NCBI RefSeq assembly: GCF_031846645.1
Contig: NZ_JAVRHN010000004.1
Coordinates: 124,001-188,000, forward strand
Direction: 5' to 3'
Origin: Autumnicola psychrophila
Lineage (GTDB): Bacteria; Bacteroidota; Bacteroidia; Flavobacteriales; Flavobacteriaceae
Length of the DNA stretch: 64,000 bases
Shown: piece by piece, positions 44,334 through 53,589 of the stretch
Position numbering within the stretch: the stretch's first letter is position 1
How the letters are laid out: every line of letters begins with the position of its first letter
The notes under the pieces: model-generated
What the model saw: the letters and a program-made list of their open reading frames with translations, nothing else
The model's database searches: none
What the model was told of the DNA's origin: nothing
Made by a program: the position numbers and the translations under genes

Positions 44334-45614
44334 ATGCTAAAGACAAAAGTTGCAATTAAGCAAAACATGTATGATACTGTTATGAAACAGTTTAACAAAA
44401 CTGCAGATATCATTGAGCTTAATCCAAACATCCGAAAAATCCTTGGAATTACCAACAACGAAATTATTGTTCATTTCCCTGTGAAAATGGACAATGGCAA
44501 GGTAGAAGTTTTTACCGGCTATCGTGTACAACACAACAATGCACTTGGTCCTTATAAAGGTGGTTTACGTTACCATACTACGGTAGACATCGATGCTGCA
44601 AAGGCATTGGCGATGTGGATGACATGGAAAACTTCCCTTGCAGGACTTCCTTACGGAGGCGCAAAAGGTGGAATCCAGATAGATCCCCGCGATTATTCCC
44701 TGCCTGAGCTGGAACGTATAACCAGAAGGTTTACCTATGCCCTGGGTGAAAATATAGGTCCGGAACATGATATACCGGCACCAGATGTTAATACTAATGC
44801 CCAGACCATGGCTTGGATCGCAGATACATATATGTCTACCAAATCCACTTCAGAACGTTCCCACAACCAGCATGTAGTAACGGGTAAGCCCGTTGGTTCC
44901 GGCGGTTTGGAAGGTCGCGACCGGGCAACAGGTTACGGGGTATACCTCAGCATTAAACTCTTGCTTAAAACAAAGGGAGAAGATTTAAAGGGAAAAACTT
45001 TTATCGTCCAGGGATATGGTAATGTTGGCTATTGGGCTTCACATTTTTTAATTGAAGACGGTGCATTGCTGATTGCTGTTCAGGACGCACATGCCACCAT
45101 TTATAATGAAGATGGAATAGATTCTGAAAAACTGGCGCAACATACCGAACCGCGGAAAGGTTCTATACAAGGTTTTTCTGAAGCTGCTGAAATAGATGCC
45201 GAAGATTTCTTTGGGATTGACTGCGATATTATAATTCCTGCAGCTTTGGGCAATCAGATTACAGCAGAAAACGCATATAAGATCAAAGCAGGTATTGTTG
45301 CTGAAGGAGCAAATGGTCCCACAGATAATGAAGGCGAGCAAATTTTATTAGAAAACGGAAAAATTATTTTGCCAGACATTTTTTGTAATTCCGGCGGAGT
45401 TATAGGCAGTTATTTCGAATGGTTGCAAAACAGGAACGGAGAACTGTGGCAGTTAGATGAAGTACTGCAAAAGCTAGAGAAAAAAATTACAGAGAATTTT
45501 CACAAAATACATAGTGAGGTACAGAAACGAGAAGTGGACTGGCGTACCGCGGCATATATTCTCGCAATCACCAGAATTGAAACGGCTTACACACAAAGGG
45601 GAATTTTTCCATAG
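44334..45614 (+). CDS. Glutamate dehydrogenase (Glu/Leu/Phe/Val family)
   Basis: A 426-residue hexameric-type dehydrogenase that interconverts glutamate and 2-oxoglutarate plus ammonium. The active-site block LPYGGAKGGIQIDP includes the catalytic Lys; GPYKGGLRYH binds substrate. The cofactor loop is VQGYGNVGYWAS. Length and blocks fit the roughly 420-residue NAD-type enzymes of bacteria and archaea; cofactor preference is inferred. Upstream by six bases is the Cys-rich microprotein, and downstream a Rnk/GreA-like factor. Confidence 0.92.
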   Translation: MLKTKVAIKQNMYDTVMKQFNKTADIIELNPNIRKILGITNNEIIVHFPVKMDNGKVEVFTGYRVQHNNALGPYKGGLRYHTTVDIDAAKALAMWMTWKTSLAGLPYGGAKGGIQIDPRDYSLPELERITRRFTYALGENIGPEHDIPAPDVNTNAQTMAWIADTYMSTKSTSERSHNQHVVTGKPVGSGGLEGRDRATGYGVYLSIKLLLKTKGEDLKGKTFIVQGYGNVGYWASHFLIEDGALLIAVQDAHATIYNEDGIDSEKLAQHTEPRKGSIQGFSEAAEIDAEDFFGIDCDIIIPAALGNQITAENAYKIKAGIVAEGANGPTDNEGEQILLENGKIILPDIFCNSGGVIGSYFEWLQNRNGELWQLDEVLQKLEKKITENFHKIHSEVQKREVDWRTAAYILAITRIETAYTQRGIFP

Positions 45615-45634
45615 TTATTCTTAAGAAATCGAAC

Positions 45635-46078
45635 ATGAAATACGGAAATTTAATTGTAGAGAAGAAAGAAAAAGAGTTTCTAAAAGAATTAATGGCTCTC
45701 GCTAAATATTATAGGGATAATACCTATAAAGCTTCTATTGAAAAACTAAATGAGGAGCTAAAACATGCTAAGATTATAACTATAGGCGAAATGCCGGTAG
45801 ATGTAATACGCCTCGATTCGGTGGTTACCATAGAAACACCTTACGCAGTGCAAAAAACTTATCAAATTGTTACCCCTGATAAGAGTGACATGCGAAAAAA
45901 CAAAATTTCCATTCTTGCCCCAATGGGGCTCGCCTTATTTGGTTATGCCGAAGGAGATGAAATTAGTTGGCAATTTCCAATGGGAGTAAGCTCGATAAAA
46001 ATTTTACAGGTTTTACAGGAAGAAAAAAAAGCAGTCAATGGAAAATATAATGAACAACATTCAGGAATATCACAATGA
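45635..46078 (+). CDS. GreA/GreB-type (Rnk-like) factor
   Basis: A 147-residue protein whose C-terminal domain (about 62-130) is the GreA/GreB C-terminal fold that binds RNA polymerase: RLDSVVTIETPYAVQKTYQIV, then ISILAPMGLALFGYAEGDEISW. The N-terminal part is helical but too short for a full GreA coiled coil with its acidic tip, making it closer to Rnk, which competes with Gre factors. It overlaps the next gene by 41 bases. Confidence 0.82.
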   Translation: MKYGNLIVEKKEKEFLKELMALAKYYRDNTYKASIEKLNEELKHAKIITIGEMPVDVIRLDSVVTIETPYAVQKTYQIVTPDKSDMRKNKISILAPMGLALFGYAEGDEISWQFPMGVSSIKILQVLQEEKKAVNGKYNEQHSGISQ

Positions 46079-46469
46079 GGAAGAGATCAGGGAGATAGGG
46101 ATGACCAGGGAAGTTTCCAACTGGAGGGATGAACTTGAGTTTACAGATGCAGAAATTCAGTTTTACACCACTTTGCTGTCATCTAATCTTATTGAAAGGA
46201 CAAGGTCTAATTCTGAAGATGCAAAATATTTGTTTCAGCAACTTCAGGATTTAAAAGATTCTAATGAGTCACACCTTGAAACCTGTATCCGGTTTCAGAA
46301 CTCGTTGGAGAATATGAAAGAATGTGATGATGTACAATGTGATAATCAATATCTGAAAGAACACCTCTACCTCAAAGGTTTCTTTGAGAAACATTTCATG
46401 GAATTCCGAAGAATTAAAGAGTCGGCGTTCCGATATGTACAAGCCGGCATTGACAATTATTTTTTATAG
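46038..46469 (+). CDS. Hypothetical helical protein
   Basis: A 143-residue soluble protein that I do not recognise. It is predicted to be nearly all helical (for example EIQFYTTLLSSNLIERTRS and DAKYLFQQLQDLKDSNES), with a Cys pair in CDDVQCDN. The first codons overlap the preceding gene by 41 bases in another frame; a second ATG 12 bases on would shorten the overlap only slightly. Tight coupling with the Rnk-like gene suggests linked function, perhaps in stress or nitrogen response. Confidence 0.7.
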   Translation: MENIMNNIQEYHNEEEIREIGMTREVSNWRDELEFTDAEIQFYTTLLSSNLIERTRSNSEDAKYLFQQLQDLKDSNESHLETCIRFQNSLENMKECDDVQCDNQYLKEHLYLKGFFEKHFMEFRRIKESAFRYVQAGIDNYFL

Positions 46470-46539
46470 AGGTCATTAGATAACTAAATATGTTAATTTG
46501 ACTCAAACTACTGTTTTCCAGTATTTTAAAATGAGCTCA

Positions 46540-46610
46540 TTGTCTGTTCGAGCGCAGTCGAGAACTTTTCAACTAAAAAGCATAGGTTTCGACTCCGCTC
46601 AACCTGACAA
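46540..46610. repeat. Large imperfect hairpin repeat of flavobacterial type
   Basis: Arms 46540-46568 (TTGTCTGTTCGAGCGCAGTC and on) and 46584-46610 pair over most of their length with several mismatches. The GAGCGnAGTCGA core is a common dispersed intergenic repeat in flavobacteria. It lies 70 bases after a gene end and may also stop transcription. Confidence 0.7.
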
Positions 46611-46752
46611 ACGCCTTATAAACTGTATTTACCATATGAATATAATTACTGACCTCTAATTTTTTAAATAGCTGAATTTAATTATTAACCAAATTTTAGT
46701 CCGGATGATCCCGAAAACGTTTGTTCGGACTATAATTTAAAAAACTAATTTT

Positions 46753-47067
46753 ATGACCCCTTTCCTTCTCATACTAAATATTCTTCTTTTTTTTTCAGTA
46801 ATGCTATTTCTCTATAAAACCTTACTTGAAGTTTTGAGAAAAATCGTAAGTACCGATAGTGTTCTTGATACGGTCTTTGCGTTAAAGATGATTAGAAGCT
46901 TATCCTATGTCCTGGGGGTCTACAGCATTAGGCTTATTTATCTTTATCAAGATAACATCATGCGCTTTATTAATGAATGGATCTTTATGGTAGTCTTTGC
47001 TGATGTAGGAATTATAGGGTCTGTTTTAATAATTTCTTATTTTTATTTAAAGAAAATTTTTATATAA
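46753..47067 (+). CDS. Small membrane protein with three predicted helices
   Basis: A 104-residue hydrophobic protein. Predicted membrane helices lie at about 2-24, 45-65 and 73-98, with a positive first loop (VLRKIVS) and a Lys-rich tail. No domain is recognised. It converges on the PAS kinase gene. Upstream bases ATTTTATG follow an A/T-rich stretch as usual here. Function unknown. Confidence 0.65.
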   Translation: MTPFLLILNILLFFSVMLFLYKTLLEVLRKIVSTDSVLDTVFALKMIRSLSYVLGVYSIRLIYLYQDNIMRFINEWIFMVVFADVGIIGSVLIISYFYLKKIFI

Positions 47068-47116
47068 AAAGGAACGGTCACTTATTTTTACCGCGCTACC
47101 AGTACCTCTTTCTGCT

Positions 47117-49762
47117 CTAAACTTCCAGGGCTTCATACAATGTAAAGGTGAATACGGAGCCCTCGTCCATTTCACTTTTCACTTTAAGTGATCCGCTATG
47201 ACGCTGGATAATCTCATTTGCTAAATATAAGCCTATACCAAAACCGGAATATGTCTCTTCATTATTTCCATCTACACGATAAAAGCGCTTAAAAATTTTC
47301 TTTTGATTTTCCTTTCTAATACCAATCCCAAAGTCCGTTACACTTACTGAAACCTTATTATCCCTTACCTTATTTATTTTTACTTCAATTTCAGGATTAA
47401 AAGGAGAATATTTAACTGCATTTGTAACCAGGTTTATAAGAACCTGACCTATACGATCCTTATCACCATAAACATTACAATTATAGTCTTCAGTAATGTG
47501 AATATTATGTCCGGTATTGGTATAATTAATATCCTGCACCGTCTCAATAATAAGGTTATTCAAATTGAAGGTTTCCTTCTGGAGATCCAGTTTATTTTTT
47601 TCTATTCGAGACAGATCCAGCATTTCTGAAATAAGTCTGGTCAACCTGTTAATCTGATGATCGACACGCTCCAGGTACATCTCGTATGGCTTTCCTGAAA
47701 TCTCTTCTTCCTTTTCCTTTTTTAAAAGGCTCAATAATAACTGAACATACCCTTTTATTGATGTAATAGGAGTTTTAAGTTCATGACTTACCATCTTAAG
47801 AAAATCTTCTTTGCGTTTTTCTTCAAGTTTTATTTTTTGAATCTCTGTAGCGGTACATATCCACATTTGAATATTTCCACTTTCATCTTTAATCGCTTCT
47901 GCCCTGCTGAGGTGCCATTTATACCTATTCTTTTTATTTAAGTAACGGAATTCCATTTCAAAATCCTTTCCGGAATCAAGAGAATTTCGCCAGCTCTTTA
48001 AATATTCTTCCTTTTCATTAGGATGAATAAAATTTGTCCAGCCCTTACCAATAAGCTCCTCACCGGTAAAACCGGTATAGTCTAACCAGCCTTGATTGAA
48101 ATAGATAAAATTACCATGAGCATCTGTATTGGCTACTTTTTCAGGCATTAAATCAGCCAGTTGTTTAAAACGGGATTCGCTTTCCTTTAAAAGCTCTCTG
48201 GATTTTACCGTTTCGGTAACGTCCATAGCCATGTTTAAAATTCCATAAATCTCGCCTCTTTCGTCACGCAGTGCCTTATAAGTAAAATTAAAAAAGCCCG
48301 TTTGAAGTTTATTGTCAATTAATAAGTCTGCAGGATCCTCTTTCCCCCAATAAGTCTCACCTGTTTCATAAACTCCCTGTAGTAAACCATGAAAAGGCTG
48401 CCCTTCCAGTTCGGGTAATGCTTCTCTTAGAGTCTTTCCCACTACCGAATGATCTTTCCCCCAAAGCTCTATCATAGCATCATTAGCTATTTCAATCTTC
48501 ATTTCACGACCAGTGTATAGAGCTGTAGCAACATCAGCTTCTTCTATAACAGATCGAATACGATGTTCCTTTTCCTTTATCAACTGCTCCTTTACTTTTT
48601 CTTCATGGACATCTACTACAGTGCCTACCATTCCTTCATATTCACCATCGGCACTGTAGTTTGGACTCCCGCTGTCCAAAACCCAGCGATAAGTTCCCTC
48701 CCAATTCCTCAGTCTAAAACTTATAGTGAAGTCTTCCTTATTAATATTTGCTTTCATAAAAGTTTCCCTTACTCTTTTTTCATCATCGGGGTGTACAGCC
48801 TTTAACCAACCAAAATCTGCACTTTCGCTCTCAGTTTGGCCTGAATATTCGAACCAGTTTTTATTCAAATAGTGATTCTGACCGTCGGGACGTGTAATCC
48901 AAATAATTGCTGGTACTGTATCGATTAACTTCCTTAATTCATTCTCACTATCTTCAAGTTTTTTTCTTGCCGTTACTTTCTCGGTAACATCTACAGCATG
49001 CACAAATATTCCGCTTACCTCATTTAAATCATTTAAAATTGGTTGATAAACAAAATCCACAAAAGAATTCTTCAATTCCTGTTTACCTACGTAAAGCTTA
49101 ATTGCCACTTCACTCCCGGTATAAGTTTCTCCGGAATTATAAACGTTGTCAAGTATTTCAAAGAATCCCTGGTTTTCTACTTCTGGCAAAGCTTCTCTTA
49201 CAGGCTTTCCAATAATACTTCTATTTCCTATGAGCTGAAGGTAATTTTCATTTGCCAATTCAAAAACATGGTTTGGCCCACGTAATACACTTATTATGGC
49301 AGGGGCTTGAGAAAAAATTTCATAAATCTCTTGCAGATCATTTTTCTCATTTCGTTTTCCAATAGGTTTGACATTAACTTCATTAAATGAAATTAGAATA
49401 GAATCTGAAGAATTTCCCTGTGGATCCAAAAGACCTGCATTAACAAGGAAGTTCTTCTTTACTTCGTTAGGAAGCTCCAGTGAAATTTTAAGATCTATAA
49501 TACCTTGCTTACGAAGCTGTTTATTTTCCAAAACTTCGTTTAACTCCTGAAAAAAAGGAATATCTCTTAAACCAACTTCAAAACCTTCCTTCCTCTGTAA
49601 TTGAAATGTGCTATAAAACTCGCTGTTGGCCTGTATTATACTTCCATCTTCATCAACTACTACCACAGGTTCTTTTAGGATATTAACAATGGATTTGGCA
49701 CGACTGATTTCTTCAGCGCTTTTTTTCTTGGGGAGATTAACATCGTTAATACTATTCTTCAT
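47117..49762 (-). CDS. Multi-PAS hybrid-free sensor histidine kinase
   Basis: An 881-residue soluble kinase with about five PAS domains (roughly 24-135, 145-265, 275-395, 403-525 and 530-650). Two of them share the GKPVREALPE / GKTLREALPE segment, evidence of duplication. The HisKA box KMVSHELKTPITSIKGY (near 665) is followed by an HATPase domain with NLVTNAVKYSPF, DFGIGI and SGFGIGLYLAN. No membrane helix or receiver domain, so it needs a separate response regulator. PAS domains of this kind sense redox state, light or small ligands. Confidence 0.92.
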   Translation of the reverse strand: MKNSINDVNLPKKKSAEEISRAKSIVNILKEPVVVVDEDGSIIQANSEFYSTFQLQRKEGFEVGLRDIPFFQELNEVLENKQLRKQGIIDLKISLELPNEVKKNFLVNAGLLDPQGNSSDSILISFNEVNVKPIGKRNEKNDLQEIYEIFSQAPAIISVLRGPNHVFELANENYLQLIGNRSIIGKPVREALPEVENQGFFEILDNVYNSGETYTGSEVAIKLYVGKQELKNSFVDFVYQPILNDLNEVSGIFVHAVDVTEKVTARKKLEDSENELRKLIDTVPAIIWITRPDGQNHYLNKNWFEYSGQTESESADFGWLKAVHPDDEKRVRETFMKANINKEDFTISFRLRNWEGTYRWVLDSGSPNYSADGEYEGMVGTVVDVHEEKVKEQLIKEKEHRIRSVIEEADVATALYTGREMKIEIANDAMIELWGKDHSVVGKTLREALPELEGQPFHGLLQGVYETGETYWGKEDPADLLIDNKLQTGFFNFTYKALRDERGEIYGILNMAMDVTETVKSRELLKESESRFKQLADLMPEKVANTDAHGNFIYFNQGWLDYTGFTGEELIGKGWTNFIHPNEKEEYLKSWRNSLDSGKDFEMEFRYLNKKNRYKWHLSRAEAIKDESGNIQMWICTATEIQKIKLEEKRKEDFLKMVSHELKTPITSIKGYVQLLLSLLKKEKEEEISGKPYEMYLERVDHQINRLTRLISEMLDLSRIEKNKLDLQKETFNLNNLIIETVQDINYTNTGHNIHITEDYNCNVYGDKDRIGQVLINLVTNAVKYSPFNPEIEVKINKVRDNKVSVSVTDFGIGIRKENQKKIFKRFYRVDGNNEETYSGFGIGLYLANEIIQRHSGSLKVKSEMDEGSVFTFTLYEALEV

Positions 49763-50077
49763 GGAAATACTTCTTGTTATGATCTTAAAAAGAAATTCTT
49801 ATCAAAATTATTATTTAATTTCAATTATGGTTTGTTACTTTAAATGTAAAAAGCTTACAATTTTAAGCAGGGAAAATCAAAGTTTGTAATTACGGCAACT
49901 CTTATTTCACTTGTTGCTAAAAATAAGCTGAAACTTACATCTTTTGAAGCAGTAGTCCAAAAAAGCTTTTTTTAAAAACTGATTACCAAAAATTACAATA
50001 TTAAAAAATATTCCTCTTCTACTAATTTGTTTACATTCCTTTTTTATACAAGCTCTTTTGTTATTTCTTCATCAACA

Positions 50078-50245
50078 GGAAAAGGTTTTGATTAGCTGCA
50101 AACAATAAAGGGAATCGTGTGAAAATCAAGAACTGTCGCGCGACTGTAAATAATATTTAGAATTTTGCAATTAAAGAGCCACTGTTCTAGTAGTAGATAT
50201 GGAAGACTAAGTAAAAACGTTAATAGTCAGGAGACCCGCCTCGTT
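50078..50245 (+). promoter_or_regulatory. Cobalamin riboswitch (apparently orphan)
   Basis: The conserved elements appear in order: GGGAATCGTGTGAAAATC (from 50110), ACTGTCGCGCGACTGTAA (50132-50149), the B12 box GAGCCACTGT (50176), GGAAGAC (50201) and GTCAGGAGACCCGCC (50226-50240). This is the typical class I layout. In bacteria these RNAs sit before B12 transport or synthesis genes and switch off expression when cobalamin binds. Here no plus-strand gene follows within 6 kb except after long gaps, so either the target was lost or the RNA acts otherwise. Confidence 0.88.
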
Positions 50246-50314
50246 CCGATTTAAGAATAATCTTGCGGTTTGAAGGTTTTATGAGCGAGATGTGCTATAA
50301 AATAGTCCATGTGT

Positions 50315-50332
50315 TAAAATGGCAATTTTCGA
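50315..50332 (+). repeat. Dispersed intergenic motif, copy 7
   Basis: TAAAATGGCAATTTTCGA: the variant with TTT in place of TAT, as in copy 8. It is 75 bases after the riboswitch. Confidence 0.6.
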
Positions 50333-50455
50333 TTTGTGAACCTTGTGCTTCTCCTTATTTGATTCTCTTCAAGATTCTCTTCAGGCATAATACGATACAT
50401 AAAGGTAATCTGAATGGCAAATTCGCTTCCGGAAATTAAAATTTTTAACCTAAAG

Positions 50456-52057
50456 TCATTCAGAAACTGACTTTAGAGAAGTCCTGGAATCTTCGTTAAT
50501 TCTCTTCAACCTAATCCCTACGATAAATGTGATTATGGCGAGAGTCATCCAAAAAATATCTACAAAGAAGATATCGTAGTATTCTTTTGTAAAGGTTTTC
50601 CAAAACCAGTTACCAGAAATGAGTCCATTTGCTATAGGAATCATTAATCCCAATATTGCACCTAAGATCAGCGTATATTTATTCGTAAAGAAATTGTCTT
50701 TTTTCAATGTAAAGAGAAGGATAAGTATCAGCCAGGAGTAAAAGAAGATCTGGTAAATGCTGGTCATTCTTTCGGGATCAAAATCGTATATAAACAACTT
50801 CACAGCGACAAATGTGAAAGCCGTAGCAGGATACATCGTTAAGCAGATAGCAATAAAACTCCAGCCCATCCAGGCATTAAACTTTCTTTTTTTCTCGGCA
50901 ATATGCTTTTTATCTCTCGCAACCAGCCATATCAGAATTCCGGAAATAATCACGAAGCAGGAGATAATCCCAAGAATAAAATAGACGATTTTTAACCCTA
51001 GGCCTCCATAATCACCAAAATGTAGACGTTCCATAATTCCTGTGACGCCATCAACATAGGAGGTATTTTCAAAAGGATTTTTTTCTGATACAATTTCCCC
51101 TGTTCCCGCATTAAAGATTAACTCGCCTCGTCCAATAAACTGTTTTCCATATTGAGGAGATCCTTCTACTCCAACATGCATGTTCTCGTCACCGAAGTTG
51201 TAAAAAGTTACTTTTTCGATATTAAAATCGGGCCAATAAGATTCTGTCTTCTGAACAAAACTATTAAGATTTGGAGTGGTTTCAGGCTTTTCCATTGCGA
51301 GGGGAAAATCTTTCGTAGCCACTCCTAAATCTTCAAACATCTTTTCTGAATTACCCTCATAAACAATGGATATTACAGGCGGTGCCACAATTGCAGTAGC
51401 GATAATAAAGAAAACACCTGTAACCGCATAGATAAATTGAAATGGAAGTCCAATGACTCCCAGTGCAGTATGGGCATCGGTCCAGATATTTTTAAGACGG
51501 GCTTTCGGCCTGAAGATGAAAAAGTTCGAAACTATCTTTTTCCAGTGAACCAATGTCCCTGTAATAATTGCAAAAAGAAAGAAGAAGGCAATGGTTCCTG
51601 CCAGAAGATATCCACTACTTCCATAGAAATTGAGCTGCGCCAGGAAATGTAAGCGGTAGAGAAATTCTCCAATTGAATAATTACTGGCATAGTCATAGGT
51701 GTTTTGAGAATCCATATCCATGTAAAAAAACTCTCTTCCAGAAGCGTCTTGCTGTACTGTTGAATCCTTAGAGGGTGTTAAATTGAGGCTTAGCCTTCGC
51801 TCTTCAAAGTACTTGGTAAAAGATATGTCACGACCGTATGTGGAATGCGTCTCGTCTAGCGAATCCATCATCGTATTAAAATTCGCATTACCAAAACCTT
51901 TTTCTATTACAGGTTCATTTCTCTCCCAGCTAATAATCTCATCCCGAAAAAAAGAAAAAGAACCGGCAAAAAATATGATATAAAGGCCAACACTGATAAT
52001 AATTCCGCTTACGGTGTGCGTATGGAATAGTATATTATAGGTTCTATTAGTCATCAC
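50456..52057 (-). CDS. PepSY-associated membrane protein
   Basis: A 533-residue inner-membrane protein with an N-terminal helix (about 12-32), a large periplasmic part containing PepSY-like segments, three or more central helices, and three helices in the C-terminal third. The type is linked to siderophore or ferric reduction (the FpvG-like group) in other bacteria. Conserved His residues near membrane helices (HTHTVSG, RLHFLAQL, DAHTALGV, RLHFGDYG) could bind heme. It is the last gene of a four-gene minus-strand operon that starts with a DUF4198-like protein. Iron uptake is the most likely setting. Confidence 0.82.
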   Translation of the reverse strand: MMTNRTYNILFHTHTVSGIIISVGLYIIFFAGSFSFFRDEIISWERNEPVIEKGFGNANFNTMMDSLDETHSTYGRDISFTKYFEERRLSLNLTPSKDSTVQQDASGREFFYMDMDSQNTYDYASNYSIGEFLYRLHFLAQLNFYGSSGYLLAGTIAFFFLFAIITGTLVHWKKIVSNFFIFRPKARLKNIWTDAHTALGVIGLPFQFIYAVTGVFFIIATAIVAPPVISIVYEGNSEKMFEDLGVATKDFPLAMEKPETTPNLNSFVQKTESYWPDFNIEKVTFYNFGDENMHVGVEGSPQYGKQFIGRGELIFNAGTGEIVSEKNPFENTSYVDGVTGIMERLHFGDYGGLGLKIVYFILGIISCFVIISGILIWLVARDKKHIAEKKRKFNAWMGWSFIAICLTMYPATAFTFVAVKLFIYDFDPERMTSIYQIFFYSWLILILLFTLKKDNFFTNKYTLILGAILGLMIPIANGLISGNWFWKTFTKEYYDIFFVDIFWMTLAIITFIVGIRLKRINEDSRTSLKSVSE

Positions 52058-52357
52058 TTAAATAATGGGGTTATAGCTTTTTCCGAAGTAAATAAGGATA
52101 CTAAATAGCAACGTAAGCAACAGATAGATCGCCCAGATTTTCCATCCGTTTTCTGCAAGAAAAGCAAGAATTAAAAGTGCGGACCATAAAATAAATCCTC
52201 CAAATCGAAGCGTCATAAGCACATGTACATGATTTACCCAAAAAGCGAGTGCAATGTGAAGGGATTCCATCACCAAATAACCACCAATTAGGCCGGCCGA
52301 TATTTTCGCAAAGCGTTGGCTTTTTGATTTTGTCAGGTATTTTTTGTTTGCCGGCAT
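52058..52357 (-). CDS. Small membrane protein of the PepSY operon
   Basis: A 99-residue protein with three hydrophobic segments (about 17-38, 44-63 and 71-91) and a Lys-rich N terminus. No family is recognised. It starts exactly at the last base of the preceding gene and ends directly before the PepSY gene, so it is translated as part of that operon. It may be an accessory subunit of the PepSY membrane protein. Confidence 0.7.
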   Translation of the reverse strand: MPANKKYLTKSKSQRFAKISAGLIGGYLVMESLHIALAFWVNHVHVLMTLRFGGFILWSALLILAFLAENGWKIWAIYLLLTLLFSILIYFGKSYNPII

Positions 52358-52773
52358 CAGATGAAAATGACTTCGGTAAGAATGGAAATCATAAAGATAA
52401 TCGTGAGAGTGCTAAATGTCAGATAACCCAACGGTGCCAGAAGTATAGTAGTACTTGCCACAGTCATAAGGATTACTATACCTGCGAAACTACCAGATCC
52501 AACACCATAAAAAATAATGCTGAGAATAAGCGCTATAGCTATGAGTCCATACCCTAAATATTTTGAAGGTAGGCGATGATCCTGAATCCACTTCTCAAGA
52601 AACACTGACCGATTTAACTGTACCTTTTCAGAGGTGTGGTAAAGGACAAAAAAACCTAAAAAAGTTATTGAAATGATGAGGGTTAGCATAATCAAAAATT
52701 TCTTTTTAGCTCGTACTGTAAAATTTAAACTTGGGTAGTTTATAGTTCTACTTTTTGAGTGGCACATCTCCAT
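52357..52773 (-). CDS. Membrane protein of the PepSY operon
   Basis: A 138-residue protein with hydrophobic helices at about 28-46, 72-90, 92-112 and 115-137. The frame overlaps the DUF4198-like gene by 34 bases; the real start may be the ATG at 52689 (residue 29, MLTLIISITF), which removes the overlap but loses a Lys-rich lead-in. No domain is recognised; position suggests a membrane partner of the two neighbours. Confidence 0.68.
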   Translation of the reverse strand: MEMCHSKSRTINYPSLNFTVRAKKKFLIMLTLIISITFLGFFVLYHTSEKVQLNRSVFLEKWIQDHRLPSKYLGYGLIAIALILSIIFYGVGSGSFAGIVILMTVASTTILLAPLGYLTFSTLTIIFMISILTEVIFI

Positions 52774-53456
52774 GTCGCCGTATATGGAGCTTTTTCAGTT
52801 TGTCCAGCTTCATTTTCATCATAAGTTGTCGCCTCAATAAAATGAGCGCCTTTTTCCTCCAGATTAAATGTAATTACTCCTTCAGAATTGCTTTTCACTT
52901 CTATCTTTTTACCCGATGGCATAAAAACTGTCGCCGTGATTCCTTCTTTTGGCTCTCCTTTAAAATAAGTTTTAAAAGTACGTACTCCGGAATCTTTGGA
53001 CTGGTGTTCTTCCACTAAACTTAATTCAGGATTTTCTTTTGTTACCGGTAGTGGACCTGAAGAATTTCCTGCCCAAATATTCGCAAAGGCATTGAACTGA
53101 TAAGCCGTTCCGTCTCCGGGATCTTCAGCAGTATGTGCTATTTCCAGTCGGTATGCTCCCTCTTTTTCAGGTGTAAAGGCCGCAGTAAAATGATCTTCGT
53201 GGGCGGTGGTTTTTAGTTTTACCCTCTCCCCATTTGGCTGTACCAGGTAAAGTTGAAATTCTGCGACATTGGAGTACCAATCTACTACTTTTTCAATACT
53301 GCCGTCAGCAAATTCACTGTAGTAGATTTTCACTTCCTGCTCCTTTCCTGGAACAGCCCGATCTTCAGTATCGATAACAAGGGCATGTGCGTGAGCAATA
53401 AGTGCATTTAGGAAGAGGAAACTGAATAATAATAAGGTAGATCTCGTAGTTTTCAT
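52740..53456 (-). CDS. DUF4198-like periplasmic protein
   Basis: A 238-residue exported protein with a signal peptide (about 1-22, ALIAHAHA). The mature part consists of two Ig-like beta-sandwich modules: residues about 24-125 (ENPELSLVEEHQ begins the link) and about 150-230 (FKGEPKEGITATVFMPSGKK, a carboxypeptidase-regulatory-like unit). This layout matches DUF4198 proteins, which accompany metal transport systems. It is the first gene of the PepSY operon. A palindrome upstream may control it. Confidence 0.78.
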   Translation of the reverse strand: MKTTRSTLLLFSFLFLNALIAHAHALVIDTEDRAVPGKEQEVKIYYSEFADGSIEKVVDWYSNVAEFQLYLVQPNGERVKLKTTAHEDHFTAAFTPEKEGAYRLEIAHTAEDPGDGTAYQFNAFANIWAGNSSGPLPVTKENPELSLVEEHQSKDSGVRTFKTYFKGEPKEGITATVFMPSGKKIEVKSNSEGVITFNLEEKGAHFIEATTYDENEAGQTEKAPYTATWRCATQKVEL

Positions 53457-53570
53457 TTTAAATATTTATTTGTTGCTGATTGGTTTTTTTCATTTCAGAC
53501 CTCCCGACTTGCTCAACATGTATGATTAACAGAAGCCGCAGAAGAACTATTTTCGTATTCGCATCTATTT

Positions 53571-53589
53571 ATTAAGACTAAGTCTAAAT
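53571..53589. promoter_or_regulatory. Palindrome in the PepSY operon promoter region
   Basis: ATTAAGACT-A-AGTCTAAAT: two 9-base arms with one mismatch, 115 bases upstream of the operon start. On the minus strand it lies between a TTTG and a TAATAAATA that roughly fit a Bacteroidetes promoter, the place where a repressor would act. Form and context suggest a metal-dependent repressor such as Fur or DtxR type; unproven. Confidence 0.5.

Larger units (their letters stand above)
49763..50455. other. Gap with a riboswitch and no downstream gene
   Basis: The first 250 bases should hold the PAS kinase promoter. A cobalamin riboswitch follows on the plus strand, then one copy of the dispersed motif. 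The only plus-strand frame after the riboswitch (50281-50439, 52 codons) contains the motif and does not look like a protein. Beyond it the PepSY gene ends on the other strand. Confidence 0.6.

Noticed and set aside
50281..50439. 52-codon frame directly after the cobalamin riboswitch
   Set aside because: It contains the dispersed motif, has no signal or domain and does not resemble a B12-related protein; probably chance.
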